Shown in pieces: positions 9,207 through 19,847 of a DNA stretch of 64,000 bases. Origin of the DNA: Roseburia sp. AM59-24XD. Lineage in GTDB: Bacteria > Bacillota > Clostridia > Lachnospirales > Lachnospiraceae. Location: NCBI RefSeq assembly GCF_003478445.1, contig NZ_QUET01000012.1, positions 35,784 to 99,783 on the forward strand. Direction: 5' to 3'. Numbering within the stretch: the stretch's first letter is position 1; the number at the start of each line of letters is the position of its first letter. Made by a program: the position numbers and the translations under genes. The notes under the pieces were generated by a model. It made no database searches. It saw only the letters and a program-made list of their open reading frames with translations, and was not told where the DNA came from.

Positions 9207-10111
9207 TGTCTGTGATTCTTCGGACATTACCACATGATACTGATGCACATAATAGCGGAAGCCCAGAATAAAACAGATCACTGCCGCTGTCAGGATATAG
9301 ATCGCCGTCTTCCGGTAGAAGTCCTCTGCATATACTGCCAGAACACTAAGTCCGATCGAGGTCGCATTAAATATAATATGTGTGATCATCGAACCGATGA
9401 TACTTCCTGTCACCCTCACAACCATTCCCAGTAAAATACCAAGAACAAAAGCGTACAAGCCCTGGATCACATTCAGATGGAAAAATCCAAAAAGTGCTGC
9501 CTGCATGACATTGGCAACCCAGAACGGAAATGCCGGCTTTAAGCGGTCTAAGATCACGCCGCGAAAGATCAGTTCCTCCGCCACCGGTCCGGCCAGCATA
9601 ACATACGGCACGGTCAGAATACTCGCTCTGAAATCAAGATTGCCCATCAGCTTCTGATAGGAAACAAATGCATCCGGAAACAACGTTGCCGCCGCACTGA
9701 CGATCACATTAAATACCATACAGGCACCAAAGCCCAGTGCGATCGCACATGGAATCCTTGCTCCCTCAAAGGCCTTCCGGTAGGAAAACGGCCGCTCCCT
9801 CCAGGTCCAGCGGTAATACAGGATGCCGCACCACACGATCGCCCCCACTGCATAGACCAGAGAAATGATCATGGAGCAATCACCCAGCGACCCCATCAGA
9901 AGCTTTGACAGATCTTCTCTCGTCCTTCCCTGCACAAACAGTACATACACTCCTGTTACGATCATGCAGAGCTAGATGCGACAAACTGCGTCACAAATGC
10001 CCCCAGCAATACAAGCAGTGCGTGAAACACTGCCGATACACGCAGCCGTTTCAGAAGAACCGCTGTCTCCTTTCCCTCCGTTTCTCTTTGTCTGATATCT
10101 TTCTGATCCAT
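9198..10111 (-). CDS. CPBP family intramembrane protease, interrupted by a one-base frameshift
   Basis: Predicted multi-pass membrane glutamic/metalloprotease of the CPBP (CAAX prenyl protease 2-like/Abi) family. The main part (9198-9965, 255 codons) carries EELIFRG, FFHLN and HIIFN, which supply the conserved Glu and His residues. A 49-codon frame (9962-10111) with a good RBS (GAGG seven bases before the ATG) supplies the charged N-terminus and the first membrane helix. It ends in TGA overlapping the ATG of the main part, and that ATG has no RBS. Restoring one base near 9965 gives a single 304-residue protein, so a one-base deletion is more likely than two genes. True translational coupling through ATGA cannot be excluded. 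Substrates are unknown; it may serve peptide processing or bacteriocin self-protection. Confidence 0.78.
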
Positions 10112-10186
10112 TCTATAACCTCATTTCTGTCGGTGATGCCACAATACCTTCAAAGCTGCCGCCTCACCGGTAGTTCCCATACTGCG

Positions 10187-10213
10187 AAAACGGGGCTGCC
10201 TTACGGCAACCCC
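10187..10213 (-). terminator. Rho-independent terminator of ftsZ
   Basis: Minus-strand GGGGTTGCC-GTAA-GGCAGCCCC followed by GTTTTCG, 16 bases after the ftsZ stop codon. Confidence 0.75.
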
Positions 10214-10228
10214 TCTCGTTTATGTATT

Positions 10229-11395
10229 TTATTTCTTTCTTTGCAAGAATACCGGTATCTTTATCTCGCCACTTTCTGACGCCGGTCTGCTGTACGCAGG
10301 TGCACCCTGTGGAGCCGGTGCCGGCTGCTGAACCGGTGATACAGAAACATTCTTCTGAACAGAGGAAGCAACCTGTCCCTCTCTTGTTGCAAAGTTCGTC
10401 TTCGGAGCCACAGCTTTTGCAAAGCTTGGAATTGCTGCCGGTGTCTCTCCGTCCAGTCCTGTCGCAATTACAGTGATCTTAACCTTCTCGGTCATGGTAT
10501 CATCGATCATCGCACCAAAGATGATGTTACAGTTCTCACCGGTAAGCTCCTCAATATAAGATACGGCTTCATTAGCCTCAAGAAGTGCCACATCACCGGA
10601 AATATTAACGATAACATGGGATGCTCCCTCGATCGTTGTCTCAAGAAGAGGGCTGGAAATAGCCTGCTTCACAGCATCCAGACACTTCTCATCTCCCTCA
10701 CCGGTACCGATACCGATGTGAGCAATGCCCTTGTCCTTCATAACAGTCTGTACATCGGCAAAGTCAAGATTGATCAGTCCAGGCACATTGATCAGGTCGG
10801 TGATACCCTGAACACCCTGCTGAAGAACCTCATCTGCCTTCTTAAGCGCATCCTCCATGGAGGTTCTGCGGTCAACGATCTGTAACAGCTTATCATTCGG
10901 AATCACGATCAATGTATCAACATGCTCCTTTAAGCGGTCAATACCTGACTGCGCATTGTTCATACGGGTACGTGCCTCAAATGAGAATGGCTTTGTCACG
11001 ATACCTACGGTAAGGATTCCCATATCCTTTGCAAGCTGTGCAACAACAGGTGCGGCACCGGTACCGGTGCCGCCTCCCATACCACATGTTACAAATACCA
11101 TATCTGCACCACGGATAATATCCGTGATCTCATCCTTGTTCTCCTCTGCTGCTGCCTGTCCTACCTCCGGAGAAGCTCCTGCACCGAGTCCTTTTGTCAA
11201 TTTCTCGCCAATCTGCAGACAATTCGGTGCCTTGCAGTTTAACAGATGCTGCTTATCGGTGTTGACACATACAAACTCAACACCCTGAATACCTTCCTCG
11301 ATCATGCGATTTACTGCGTTGTTTCCGCCGCCGCCGACACCTATTACTATAATCTTTGCAGATGAATCTGACTCACTTGTCTTAATTTCTAACAC
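10229..11395 (-). CDS. ftsZ: Cell division protein FtsZ
   Basis: Tubulin-like GTPase that builds the cytokinetic ring. The 388-residue sequence has the tubulin signature GGGTGTG at 107-113, the T7 loop NLDFADV, a Gln/Pro/Ala-rich C-terminal linker from about residue 340, and the conserved tail [12 protein letters not shown] that binds membrane partners. It starts with GTG (11393-11395) behind GAGGAG. It is last in the dcw cluster but has its own promoter at 11495-11523. No ftsA lies upstream, so the membrane tether must be encoded elsewhere or be another protein such as SepF (inference). Confidence 0.97.
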   Translation of the reverse strand: MLEIKTSESDSSAKIIVIGVGGGGNNAVNRMIEEGIQGVEFVCVNTDKQHLLNCKAPNCLQIGEKLTKGLGAGASPEVGQAAAEENKDEITDIIRGADMVFVTCGMGGGTGTGAAPVVAQLAKDMGILTVGIVTKPFSFEARTRMNNAQSGIDRLKEHVDTLIVIPNDKLLQIVDRRTSMEDALKKADEVLQQGVQGITDLINVPGLINLDFADVQTVMKDKGIAHIGIGTGEGDEKCLDAVKQAISSPLLETTIEGASHVIVNISGDVALLEANEAVSYIEELTGENCNIIFGAMIDDTMTEKVKITVIATGLDGETPAAIPSFAKAVAPKTNFATREGQVASSVQKNVSVSPVQQPAPAPQGAPAYSRPASESGEIKIPVFLQRKK

Positions 11396-11494
11396 GACTG
11401 CTCCTCCTCTTTTTCATATAATTTATCTTATCTGCTATCATCAGTTAATTCCTGTCTCAAACCGGAACAAATCAACATTCCAAACCTATTCTAT

Positions 11495-11523
11495 ATAATA
11501 CTAAGAAAACACAGAATAATCAA
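11495..11523 (-). promoter_or_regulatory. Promoter for ftsZ
   Basis: Minus-strand TTGATT (11518-11523), exactly 17 bases, TATTAT (11495-11500), in the 142-base gap between ftsQ and ftsZ. It would allow ftsZ expression independent of the upstream cluster. Confidence 0.6.
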
Positions 11524-11537
11524 GGAGAACATTTGTT

Positions 11538-12353
11538 TTATTGTTCCACGCTATCGCCCTCTGTCTGCCCGTCATCCGGCTGATCGGTCGGCTGTGCATC
11601 TGCATCTTGCGAATCCGACGCATCTGATGTTCCATCTGCCGGCGTATCCCCTGCTGTTTTCAGGATAATACGGTCTCCGGAGGTGAAATTTTCCATGTTG
11701 ATCGTTCCCGCCAGATCCTTCTTGCGCGTCTTTTTGAGAACACTGGCAAGTGCTGCCATATCGTCATCATAAAAATCCTTTTGTCCCAGATAAACCTCCA
11801 CCTTACCGGAATACAAAGTGACATTTCTCCCGTCAAACTTGATCTGGTCTACCTTCACCTTATAATGCCTGATGAGCCTGGACAGATTCATGATCGTTTC
11901 AAACAGCGTATCATCCTTGACTTCGAACGCTTCATTCATGGTAAATTTACCAAACTTGATGCCTGTAACCACCGGCACTCCGTCCATCGGCTCTGTCAGG
12001 CTCTGAAGCACAACACCGTCCTTATCAAAATAAATGTACTGCCCCATATATTTGACGCAGCCGCTGATGGTCTTGTCATACACATGCAGCACAATTCCGG
12101 TCGGCGAATCCCATTCCACATCAATCTCCTGCACAAACGGCAGGCAGTCCACATGTCCCAGCTTGCTCTTTGCCAGAAAATACAGTGTATGATAGGCGTA
12201 TTTATCGGACATTGCCGATGCTATGATCTGCTGATCCGAGTAAATATCTCCACCCTCAACCTTCACCTGTGTGATCTTCAGGAAGAAAAAGGTTCCTGAT
12301 ACAATAAGCAGAATGCCGAGGATCACTCCAATGATTATCTTTATGTGTTTCAA
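11538..12353 (-). CDS. ftsQ: Cell division protein FtsQ/DivIB
   Basis: Bitopic division protein linking septal peptidoglycan synthesis to the ring. One N-terminal membrane helix (about residues 6-27) is followed by a POTRA-type segment (ITQVKVEGGDIYSDQQI) and a beta domain; the last 40 residues are an acidic Asp/Thr/Gln-rich tail. Start is TTG at 12351-12353 behind GGAGGAATTTT. It follows ftsW by ten bases in the same operon. The sequence is too divergent for a full-length motif match, but position, topology and length (271) agree. Confidence 0.85.
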   Translation of the reverse strand: MKHIKIIIGVILGILLIVSGTFFFLKITQVKVEGGDIYSDQQIIASAMSDKYAYHTLYFLAKSKLGHVDCLPFVQEIDVEWDSPTGIVLHVYDKTISGCVKYMGQYIYFDKDGVVLQSLTEPMDGVPVVTGIKFGKFTMNEAFEVKDDTLFETIMNLSRLIRHYKVKVDQIKFDGRNVTLYSGKVEVYLGQKDFYDDDMAALASVLKKTRKKDLAGTINMENFTSGDRIILKTAGDTPADGTSDASDSQDADAQPTDQPDDGQTEGDSVEQ

Positions 12354-12363
12354 AAAATTCCTC

Positions 12364-13545
12364 CTATTTCAGCTTGATCTGTCTTGAGACGCCAAGCACC
12401 AGTCCAAGCTCTAACATCATGATCGCACAGGCAGTGCCACCGTAGCTGATCAGCGGCAGCGGTACACCGGTGGACGGGATCGTGTTGGTTACGACCGCGA
12501 TATTAAAAAGCACCTGGATCGCAATATGTATCATGGAACCGGCACAGACCATGCTTCCGAAAATATCCGGTGCATTACAGGAGATCATGACGATACGCCA
12601 CAAAAGCACCAGAAATGCTCCCATCACCATGACAGCACCCACGATGCCAAGCTCCTCGCAAATAACCGCAAAGATCATATCATTATATGCCTCCGGAATA
12701 TAACCGAGCTTCTGCATACTCTCTCCGAGTCCGCTTCCATGGATCCCGCCGGATGCGATCGCATATAAGCCCTGAAGGATCTGAAAGCCTCCCGGCGAAT
12801 TTTCGATGTCAAGCCACGATGTGATTCGACCGGCACGGAAACCTCCGCCGATCATAGCATACGCCGCAGCCGCCGCAACTCCGACAATACCACAGACAAT
12901 GAAGTATTTCTTACGTTTGCTCGCCACAAAACACATTCCAACAGCAATAACACCGACGATGATCGCCGTACTCAGATTCTCCGCCGCGATAAGTCCAACC
13001 ACCGGTAAGACATAAACGCCGATCAGCTTTAAAAAGCCTGTAAAAGTATCCATCGAACGTCTGGACTGATAGATCGCATATGCCACAAACAGGATCACAC
13101 CGATCTTGGTAAACTCTGAAGGCTGGAACTCTACACCGATCTTCAGCCATCGTCTCGCACCGTTATGCTCAATTCCGATCCCCGGGATCAGCACCGCAAC
13201 CTGCATCGCAATACAGAGCCCATAGAAAATATAGATCCAGTTGATCTTCCCCAGATAAAGCTCTCTGTAATCCAGATTAGATATGATCAGCATCGCTGCC
13301 ACACCAAGAATCAGTCCTCTCAGCTGCTGGGACACGAAACGAAACGGATCTCCAAAACGGCTGGTTGATGCCGTGTAGGAGCTGGCACTGTAGATCATCA
13401 GAATACCAAACAGCGCGATCGCCACCGTCATGAACAAAAGCATATAATCATACTGGCGGTAATAGCGTTCTCTTTTCTTTCTTTCACCTGCAGTGCTGTT
13501 TCTGCGGGAGGTTTGCTCCCGTCTGCCATTTTGCACTCTTGCCAT
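12364..13545 (-). CDS. ftsW: SEDS-family peptidoglycan glycosyltransferase FtsW/SpoVE
   Basis: Multi-pass SEDS polymerase that makes septal glycan strands with a partner class B PBP. A basic cytoplasmic N-terminus is followed by about ten membrane helices, ending with the family segment TGVPLPLISYGGT. The ATG at 13545 is preferred: AAGGA directly abuts the alternative ATG at 13557, which is too close for that start. Position between murD and ftsQ is as in the Bacillus spoVE locus, so vegetative FtsW and sporulation SpoVE roles cannot be told apart. Confidence 0.92.
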   Translation of the reverse strand: MARVQNGRREQTSRRNSTAGERKKRERYYRQYDYMLLFMTVAIALFGILMIYSASSYTASTSRFGDPFRFVSQQLRGLILGVAAMLIISNLDYRELYLGKINWIYIFYGLCIAMQVAVLIPGIGIEHNGARRWLKIGVEFQPSEFTKIGVILFVAYAIYQSRRSMDTFTGFLKLIGVYVLPVVGLIAAENLSTAIIVGVIAVGMCFVASKRKKYFIVCGIVGVAAAAAYAMIGGGFRAGRITSWLDIENSPGGFQILQGLYAIASGGIHGSGLGESMQKLGYIPEAYNDMIFAVICEELGIVGAVMVMGAFLVLLWRIVMISCNAPDIFGSMVCAGSMIHIAIQVLFNIAVVTNTIPSTGVPLPLISYGGTACAIMMLELGLVLGVSRQIKLK

Positions 13546-13571
13546 ATCACTTTCCATTCCTTCCGGACTAA

Positions 13572-14924
13572 TTATAACTGATTCACATACTCCTTAAACA
13601 AAGTACCTCTCTGCTCATAGCTCTTAAACATATCCCAGCTTGCACATGCCGGCGACAGAAGAACCGCATCACCACTCTGCGCCTGTACTGCGGATGCCTC
13701 CACAGCCTCCTTCAGGGAACCGACGCGGACAATATTCGTAAACCCTGCTTTTCGTGCTGTTGCCTCGATCTTATCTGCTGTTGCTCCGAGAAGCACAAGG
13801 CATTTCACCTTGTCTCCAAAGGAAGCGATCCACTCCTCATAGGAGGACTGCTTATCATATCCGCCGCCGATTACTACCGTCGGTGTTACCATTGCCTCTA
13901 CCGCTTTGATCGCTGCGTCCGGATTCGTTCCTTTAGAATCGTTATAATACTTCACGCCGCCAACCTCACGAACAAATTCGATACGGTGTTCCACTGCCTT
14001 AAATTCAGCCACTGCCTTGCGGATACACTCAACCGGAACACCCATATGCATCGCGATCGCCACTGCTGCCATCACATTTTCATAGTTGTGGACACCGAGC
14101 AGTTGCATATCATGAATCGTGCAGATCTTGATCTCCTCTCCATCCTTATAGATAATATCCTCTCCATCGAGCCAGATTCCACGCTCCAGCGGTCGCTTGC
14201 TGCTGAACCAGAAAATATCTGCCGGGATCTTTGCTGCCAGCTTCTGAAGATGCTCATCCTCATAATTCAGTACACAGATCTGAGCCTTCGTCTGGTTCTC
14301 GGCGATGCGCGCCTTTGTGTCAATGTAGCACTCCATCGTATGATGGCGGTTCAGATGATCCGGTGTGATATTTAAGATCGCACTGACCTCCGGCTGAAAT
14401 GTATGAATCGTTTCGAGCTGGAAGCTTGAGACCTCGGCAACCGTCACAGAGGAATCCTTCATTTCCAGAGCGTACTCGGTATAAGGAAGACCGATATTAC
14501 CTACCACAAATACACTGTCATAATACTCACGCAGAATCGCACCGGTCAGTGCTGTCGTCGTTGTCTTTCCGTTGGTTCCGGTGATCGCCGCAAGACGTCC
14601 GCTGCCACAGGCATATGCTAACTCAATCTCTCCCCAGACCGGTATCTTTTTGTCCTGAAGTTTGATTACAAACGGAAGATCCGTTGGTACACCCGGGCTT
14701 AACACAGCAAGATCCAATGTATCCATAACTTCCTCCGGCAGATTGCCGATGATCAGATCATACCCAATCCCCTCCGGAATCCTTGATACAACCTGCTCTC
14801 TGTCTGCCTTTTCGTTGCCCTCTAACACAACCGGCTTCGCTCCCTTGGCGGCCAACAGCCTGATCGCTGCAATACCGCTCACTCCTGTTCCTACTACAAG
14901 AACTCGTTTCCCTGTAAAATCCAT
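13572..14924 (-). CDS. murD: UDP-N-acetylmuramoyl-L-alanine:D-glutamate ligase MurD
   Basis: Cytoplasmic ATP-dependent ligase adding D-glutamate to UDP-MurNAc-L-Ala. The 450 residues show the N-terminal Rossmann motif VGTGVSGIAA, the ATP-binding GTNGKTTTT at 116-124, ILNITPDHLNRH, and the C-terminal YNDSKGTNPDA segment. RBS AGGAGG precedes the ATG. It is the only Mur ligase in this cluster. Confidence 0.96.
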   Translation of the reverse strand: MDFTGKRVLVVGTGVSGIAAIRLLAAKGAKPVVLEGNEKADREQVVSRIPEGIGYDLIIGNLPEEVMDTLDLAVLSPGVPTDLPFVIKLQDKKIPVWGEIELAYACGSGRLAAITGTNGKTTTTALTGAILREYYDSVFVVGNIGLPYTEYALEMKDSSVTVAEVSSFQLETIHTFQPEVSAILNITPDHLNRHHTMECYIDTKARIAENQTKAQICVLNYEDEHLQKLAAKIPADIFWFSSKRPLERGIWLDGEDIIYKDGEEIKICTIHDMQLLGVHNYENVMAAVAIAMHMGVPVECIRKAVAEFKAVEHRIEFVREVGGVKYYNDSKGTNPDAAIKAVEAMVTPTVVIGGGYDKQSSYEEWIASFGDKVKCLVLLGATADKIEATARKAGFTNIVRVGSLKEAVEASAVQAQSGDAVLLSPACASWDMFKSYEQRGTLFKEYVNQL

Positions 14925-14951
14925 GATTTCCTCCTATCTCATCGGTACCTT

Positions 14952-15926
14952 TTATAGAGCCGCCAGTGCGATCAGGCAAAACAACGCCGTCACGATTGAA
15001 AACACAGCGACTACCTTTGTCTCCGACCATCCACTCTGTTCGAAATGATGATGTATCGGTGCCATTTTAAAGATTCTTCTGCCGTGGGTTATCTTAAAAT
15101 ATCCTACCTGAAGGATTACCGACAGAACCTCCACCAGATAAATCATCCCTACGATCAGTATATATAGCGGCATTTTCAGAAGAAGCGCTGTCGAAGCAAC
15201 AAAGCCTCCCAATGCCAGCGAGCCGGTGTCTCCCATAAAGACACTGGCAGGATACACATTAAATACTAAAAATCCCATCAACGCTCCCGCAACCGCTGCG
15301 CATACCGGTGCAACCGTACTTCCCGTACCGATCGCGACCACCGTAAAAAACACAGCAATAAGCAGCGTCACGCTGGATGCAAGCCCATCCAGTCCGTCCG
15401 TAAAATTTGTGCCGTTGACAGTTCCCACCATGACAAAAAATAAAAACGGAATAAACAGCCATCCCGGCAGAGCAATATATCTTCCGGATGCAATTCCTCC
15501 GGTAAACGGGATCAGCATCTGCATCTCGTAATGCAGGTGCTGTGTGTAATAATACACAAAAATAATTGTCACCAGAAGCTGCAGCACCAGCTTCTGCCAT
15601 GCCCGCAATCCCAGAGAACGCCTCATAACGATCTTGATGTAATCATCGAGAAATCCGATCAATCCAAACCCAACTGTCGCAAAGATCACCGGAAGGATCT
15701 CCGGATAATCACGCAGATAAAGCGAGGATGTCACAACGACAGAGATCAATATGATCAATCCGCCCATTGTAGGCGTTCCTGCCTTTTTCAGATGGCTTTT
15801 GGGTCCATCATCTCTGACATACTGTCCAAACTTCAGCCACTTTAAAAACGGAATGACAATAGGACATAATATGACACTGATTGAAAATGAAAGCAGCACC
15901 GGTATCACCGTATCGAAGTAATCCAT
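14952..15926 (-). CDS. mraY: Phospho-N-acetylmuramoyl-pentapeptide transferase MraY
   Basis: Integral membrane enzyme that transfers phospho-MurNAc-pentapeptide to undecaprenyl phosphate, forming lipid I. The 324 residues show about ten helices, the aspartate motif GFLDDYIK, NGTNFTDGLDGL, VFMGDTGSLALGG and the late MAPIHHHFE histidine motif. Gene order and the AGGAGG site 5' of the ATG are typical. Confidence 0.96.
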   Translation of the reverse strand: MDYFDTVIPVLLSFSISVILCPIVIPFLKWLKFGQYVRDDGPKSHLKKAGTPTMGGLIILISVVVTSSLYLRDYPEILPVIFATVGFGLIGFLDDYIKIVMRRSLGLRAWQKLVLQLLVTIIFVYYYTQHLHYEMQMLIPFTGGIASGRYIALPGWLFIPFLFFVMVGTVNGTNFTDGLDGLASSVTLLIAVFFTVVAIGTGSTVAPVCAAVAGALMGFLVFNVYPASVFMGDTGSLALGGFVASTALLLKMPLYILIVGMIYLVEVLSVILQVGYFKITHGRRIFKMAPIHHHFEQSGWSETKVVAVFSIVTALFCLIALAAL

Positions 15927-16029
15927 TCTTATTCCTCCTCATGCTTATTTCGGATTCTAATGGTACTTTGATACTCACACAGAGCCTTTTCATTCGTAAT
16001 GATTATTGTAATCCAATCACCGCCAGAAA

Positions 16030-17788
16030 TCAACCCGGCGCATTGGTCACGACATCACCTCTTTCGACACCCAGATAAGGAAGCGCATTGTCCAATAGTT
16101 CGGAGATCACAGGGGCTGCGATCGTGCCTCCATAATATATCCCCTGCGGCTCATCGATCAGAACCAGTGCGGCAACAACCGGATTGTCCGCCGGGGCAAA
16201 GCCCATGCAGGAGGCAATGTATTTATTGCTGCTGCGTGGAAGCTTTTCGGAGGTTCCTGTCTTGGCACCCACCTGATATCCCTCCACATACGCCTTTTTA
16301 CCGGAGCCCTCAGACACAACGGACTCCAGGATCATCCGCATAGTTTCCGAGGTCTGCGCTGAGATCACACCCTCTGCGGATGGATAAGTAGCTTCTTTAC
16401 CGCTGAACCATCACTGCTTTCGAGCTTAACGCCAAAATGGGGTGTAATCTGTGTACCGCCGTTAATGATCATGCTGATCGTGGACAGAAGCCGCACCGGC
16501 GTAAGCTGAAATGACTGTCCGAAGGACATGGTCGCCAGTTCAACCGCTCCCACATTCTCCTTCTGATGCATGATCGTCGCCGCCTCACCGGGAACATCGA
16601 TGCCGGTTTTGCTTAAGATCCCAAGCTGGTTCAGATATTGAAACATATTGTCCACGCCAAGCCTTGCTCCCACCTCCATAAACACCGGATTGCAGGAGTT
16701 TTGTACGCCCTGTACAAACGTTTCCGAACCATGCCCGGTTGTCTTATGACAACGGATCCGGCGATCCTCCACGATCTTAAAGCCCGGGCAGTGAAAGGTA
16801 TCTGTAAGCTTCACCACCCCCGCCTCAAGTGCCGAGGACGCCGTAATGACCTTGAAGGTTGAGCCCGGCTCATAGGTATCACTGACACAGGCATTACGCC
16901 ACATTCCATTGAGTGCTACCTGCTTCTTTTTCTCCGAATAGGAGTCAGCCTTTTTGTCAGGCAGTGTATACGGATCGTTCAGATCAAACTCCGGCACATT
17001 GACCATCGCATAGATCTCTCCATTCTGCGGATTCATCATCAGGATGCGCACACTCCCGGCTTTCTTTGCTTCAGGACCTTTTCTGCCGCCTGCTGTGCAA
17101 ACGTCTGGATATTAACATCAAGGCTTGTATAAAGATTTGCTCCCGCCACGGGTTCCACGCGTTCCTCCGCCTTGCCATCAATCTCCAGCCCTCTGGCAGT
17201 TGTCATGGTCAGGATGCTTCCATCCGTTCCCTGAAGATATTTGTCATAGGCAACCTCCATGCCGACAATGCCCTGATTGTCCGCCCCGGTAAAGCCGATC
17301 ACCTTTGACGCAAATTCCGAATACGGATAATACCGCTTGTAGTCCTCATCCACCATCACCCCGGCAAGCTCCATATCACGGATCTTGTCAGAAATCTTCT
17401 TATCAACATTCGACTTGATCTTCTCAATGGAGGACACCTTTTCCACACGTTTGCGGACCTTTTCCTCCGGCAGATCAAGAAGCGTTGACAACACCTCGAT
17501 CACCTTCTCCGGCTCCACAATCTGATTGTGGATCACTGAGATTGTTGATACCGGCTTATTCGAAGCAATCTCCGTACCGTTTCTGTCATAAATAATGCCT
17601 CTTGCCGCTTTAACAGCACGCTGACGCTGATGTACTTTCTTCGCTTTCTCTCCATAATAGTCTGCCCTGTTTACCATCAGATATAACAATCTGCCGGCAA
17701 GTCCTATCATTACAAGTACAACCATTGCATAGACAAAAAGGATCCTCTGTCTCTGTCTGGTTCTGCTCTGCTTGAGATATTCCGTCAT
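16030..17788 (-). CDS. Class B penicillin-binding protein (FtsI/SpoVD/PbpB type), interrupted by two one-base frameshifts
   Basis: Monofunctional transpeptidase cross-linking septal or spore peptidoglycan. Three consecutive frames cover one protein of about 590 residues: an N-terminal membrane helix and dimerisation domain (17039-17788), the first part of the transpeptidase with STFK and the SCN triad (16365-17051), and the C-terminal part with KTGTSEK (16030-16368). Joining them needs one base near 17055 (an A in CAAAG, giving KQKKAGSV) and one base near 16400 (giving GKEATYPSAEGV). All three active-site motifs survive, so sequence error is more likely than decay. ATG at 17788 is preferred over GTG at 17800, which abuts its putative RBS. 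Confidence 0.85.
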
Positions 17789-17843
17789 CCACCGGATCAC
17801 TCCGCTTCTACTGACATTCCTTAATATCTATTAGCAAAAGCGA

Positions 17844-19817
17844 TTAATTATTCATTCCGGTATCACCCTCTTCATCATCTGCCGCCTTTTGAGCAACGCC
17901 ATAGCTGCTATCCGAATAACCTCCCTCCGGAGCTTCCTCATCCAGATTGCTCTTTGCCGTAGATGGCAGCTTTAATTTACTTGCTTTTGTAATATCTGAT
18001 TTCTTCCCAGATGGGTAGATCTCAAGCATTGGTAAAATATCTTTGAGCAGGCTGCTTGTAAACTCTGTCGCATAGGTACTGTGTGCCTGATCCTCGACGT
18101 TTGGCTCATCAATAACCGTATAAACGACAAGCTTTGGATTATTTGCCGGAACACAACCGATAAATGAAACAAGGTATTTGCCCTGTCCACGCGGAATCTT
18201 CTCTGCGGTACCGGTCTTACCACCGACCTTGTAGCCCTTTACGGATGCCGGATTAGCGGTTCCTTCCTCTACCGTTGCCAGAAGGAATTTGCGCAGAAGG
18301 CGGCTTGTCTTCTCTGTGATCACCTTACTCTCCACGGCATCATCCTCCGACTGTATCACAGCACCCGACTCACTGGAAACCTCCTCAACAACATGTGGAC
18401 GATAATAATTACCTCCGTTGACAATCGCCGAAAATGCTGCAGCCATCTGTACCATTGTGACCGTCTGGCTCTGTCCGAAACTTGAGGTCGCAAGCTGTGT
18501 GGAATGCATCGTATCATTGTTAAAGACTGTTCCCGTTGCTTCACCCGGAAGATCGATCCCTGTCTTTCTTCCGATGCCGAACGCATCCATATAATCCAGG
18601 AATTTCTCTTTGCCAAGCTTTGCACTGATCTGCATCATCACATCATTACAGGAAACCATGAGTGCCTGTCCCAGAGAAAGCGCACCATGACCACCGTAAC
18701 GGTTTGCCACACATTTAATATAACGGTCTGCCACCTGCTGTCCACCATCGCAGACATACGTGCTTTTCCGGCTTGCCTTACCCTCGTCCAGACATGCCGC
18801 AACCGTAATCGGCTTAAAGGTAGAACCCGGCTCATAGGAATCACTGATACAGTAGTTTCTCCAGAGCTCGTTGAGTGCCTTAAGCTGCTCCTCCTCGGAC
18901 ATCGCCGAAATCTCCTCCTGCGTATAGGCAACGGAAAGATTTCGCGGATCATTCAGATCGTACACAGAGTTGGAACCCATTGCCACAATGCCTCCTGTAT
19001 TCGGATTCATCAACAGGCAGGCAATCTTCTTGGCACCGGTATTCTTCATAAACTTCTGGATATGCTGTTCCATGATCCCCTGTACATTGACATCGATCGT
19101 CGATTTAACGGTATATCCGTTGGTCGCCGCCTTGATCGTCTTGACCAGATTCAGTTCCGAATCATAATAACCGAACTGTCTGCCGTTTGTACCGTTGAGC
19201 ATATCATTATAGGTATTCTCAATGCCCCAGGTTCCGCTATTGGTATCGGTACAAAAGCCGATCACATCACATGCCACCGTGGAATACGGATATTCTCTCT
19301 TGTATTCCTCCTCAAAATGAATACCGCGGATATTCTCATCCTTTTCCTGCAACTTCTCCATTTTCGTGACAATGTCCTTGTCCAATTCCCCGTATTCCTT
19401 CATCAGGTAATAACGGGATGTCGGATTGTCCTTCAGAATTTTGTCAACATCGCTGCCGGAAATGCCAAATACATTTTCCAGCGCATCCTTCGTCGGCTGA
19501 AGATATTTCTTGTCCTTTAAGATCGCCGCCGGATCGAGGAACAGATTATATACCTTCACGCTTGTTGCCAGCTTGTTGCCATTCGTATCCACAATATCCC
19601 CGCGCTTATACGGGATCGCATTGCTTGTGTGACTCTGCTGTGCCAGCATACGCTTCGTGTAATTGTCTCCCTTGACCTTATTCAGACGGATGATCTGCGC
19701 CGTCAGTCCAATGCATCCTAAAATAACAAAACCAAACACCAGCAGGATGCGAAAACGCATCCTGCGAGTGCCTGGTTTATTCTTGTAACGTGTATCTCTT
19801 GCTCTTCTTTTTGCCAT
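17844..19817 (-). CDS. Class B penicillin-binding protein (FtsI/SpoVD/PbpB type)
   Basis: A 657-residue membrane-anchored transpeptidase, intact. One membrane helix (about 21-43) is followed by a PBP dimerisation domain and the transpeptidase: STFK with Ser332/Lys335, SCN at 389-391 and KTG at 534-536. There are no PASTA domains; the C-terminus is an acidic, disordered tail of about 50 residues. With the next gene it forms a tandem pair of class B PBPs, as in the Bacillus pbpB-spoVD arrangement. Which member is division-specific and which sporulation-specific cannot be decided here. AGGG precedes the ATG. Confidence 0.93.
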   Translation of the reverse strand: MAKRRARDTRYKNKPGTRRMRFRILLVFGFVILGCIGLTAQIIRLNKVKGDNYTKRMLAQQSHTSNAIPYKRGDIVDTNGNKLATSVKVYNLFLDPAAILKDKKYLQPTKDALENVFGISGSDVDKILKDNPTSRYYLMKEYGELDKDIVTKMEKLQEKDENIRGIHFEEEYKREYPYSTVACDVIGFCTDTNSGTWGIENTYNDMLNGTNGRQFGYYDSELNLVKTIKAATNGYTVKSTIDVNVQGIMEQHIQKFMKNTGAKKIACLLMNPNTGGIVAMGSNSVYDLNDPRNLSVAYTQEEISAMSEEEQLKALNELWRNYCISDSYEPGSTFKPITVAACLDEGKASRKSTYVCDGGQQVADRYIKCVANRYGGHGALSLGQALMVSCNDVMMQISAKLGKEKFLDYMDAFGIGRKTGIDLPGEATGTVFNNDTMHSTQLATSSFGQSQTVTMVQMAAAFSAIVNGGNYYRPHVVEEVSSESGAVIQSEDDAVESKVITEKTSRLLRKFLLATVEEGTANPASVKGYKVGGKTGTAEKIPRGQGKYLVSFIGCVPANNPKLVVYTVIDEPNVEDQAHSTYATEFTSSLLKDILPMLEIYPSGKKSDITKASKLKLPSTAKSNLDEEAPEGGYSDSSYGVAQKAADDEEGDTGMNN

Positions 19818-19847
19818 TATAAATCCCTGTCCTTGTAACCCGGCCCG

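Noticed and set aside
9962..10111. Separate 49-residue membrane peptide translationally coupled to the protease
   Set aside because: Its sequence reads as the natural N-terminus of the protease, and the second ATG lacks its own RBS; a one-base deletion explains both.
18504..19520. A 338-codon plus-strand open frame
   Set aside because: Antisense to the intact PBP gene, with His/Cys/Arg-rich composition and no RBS or family match.
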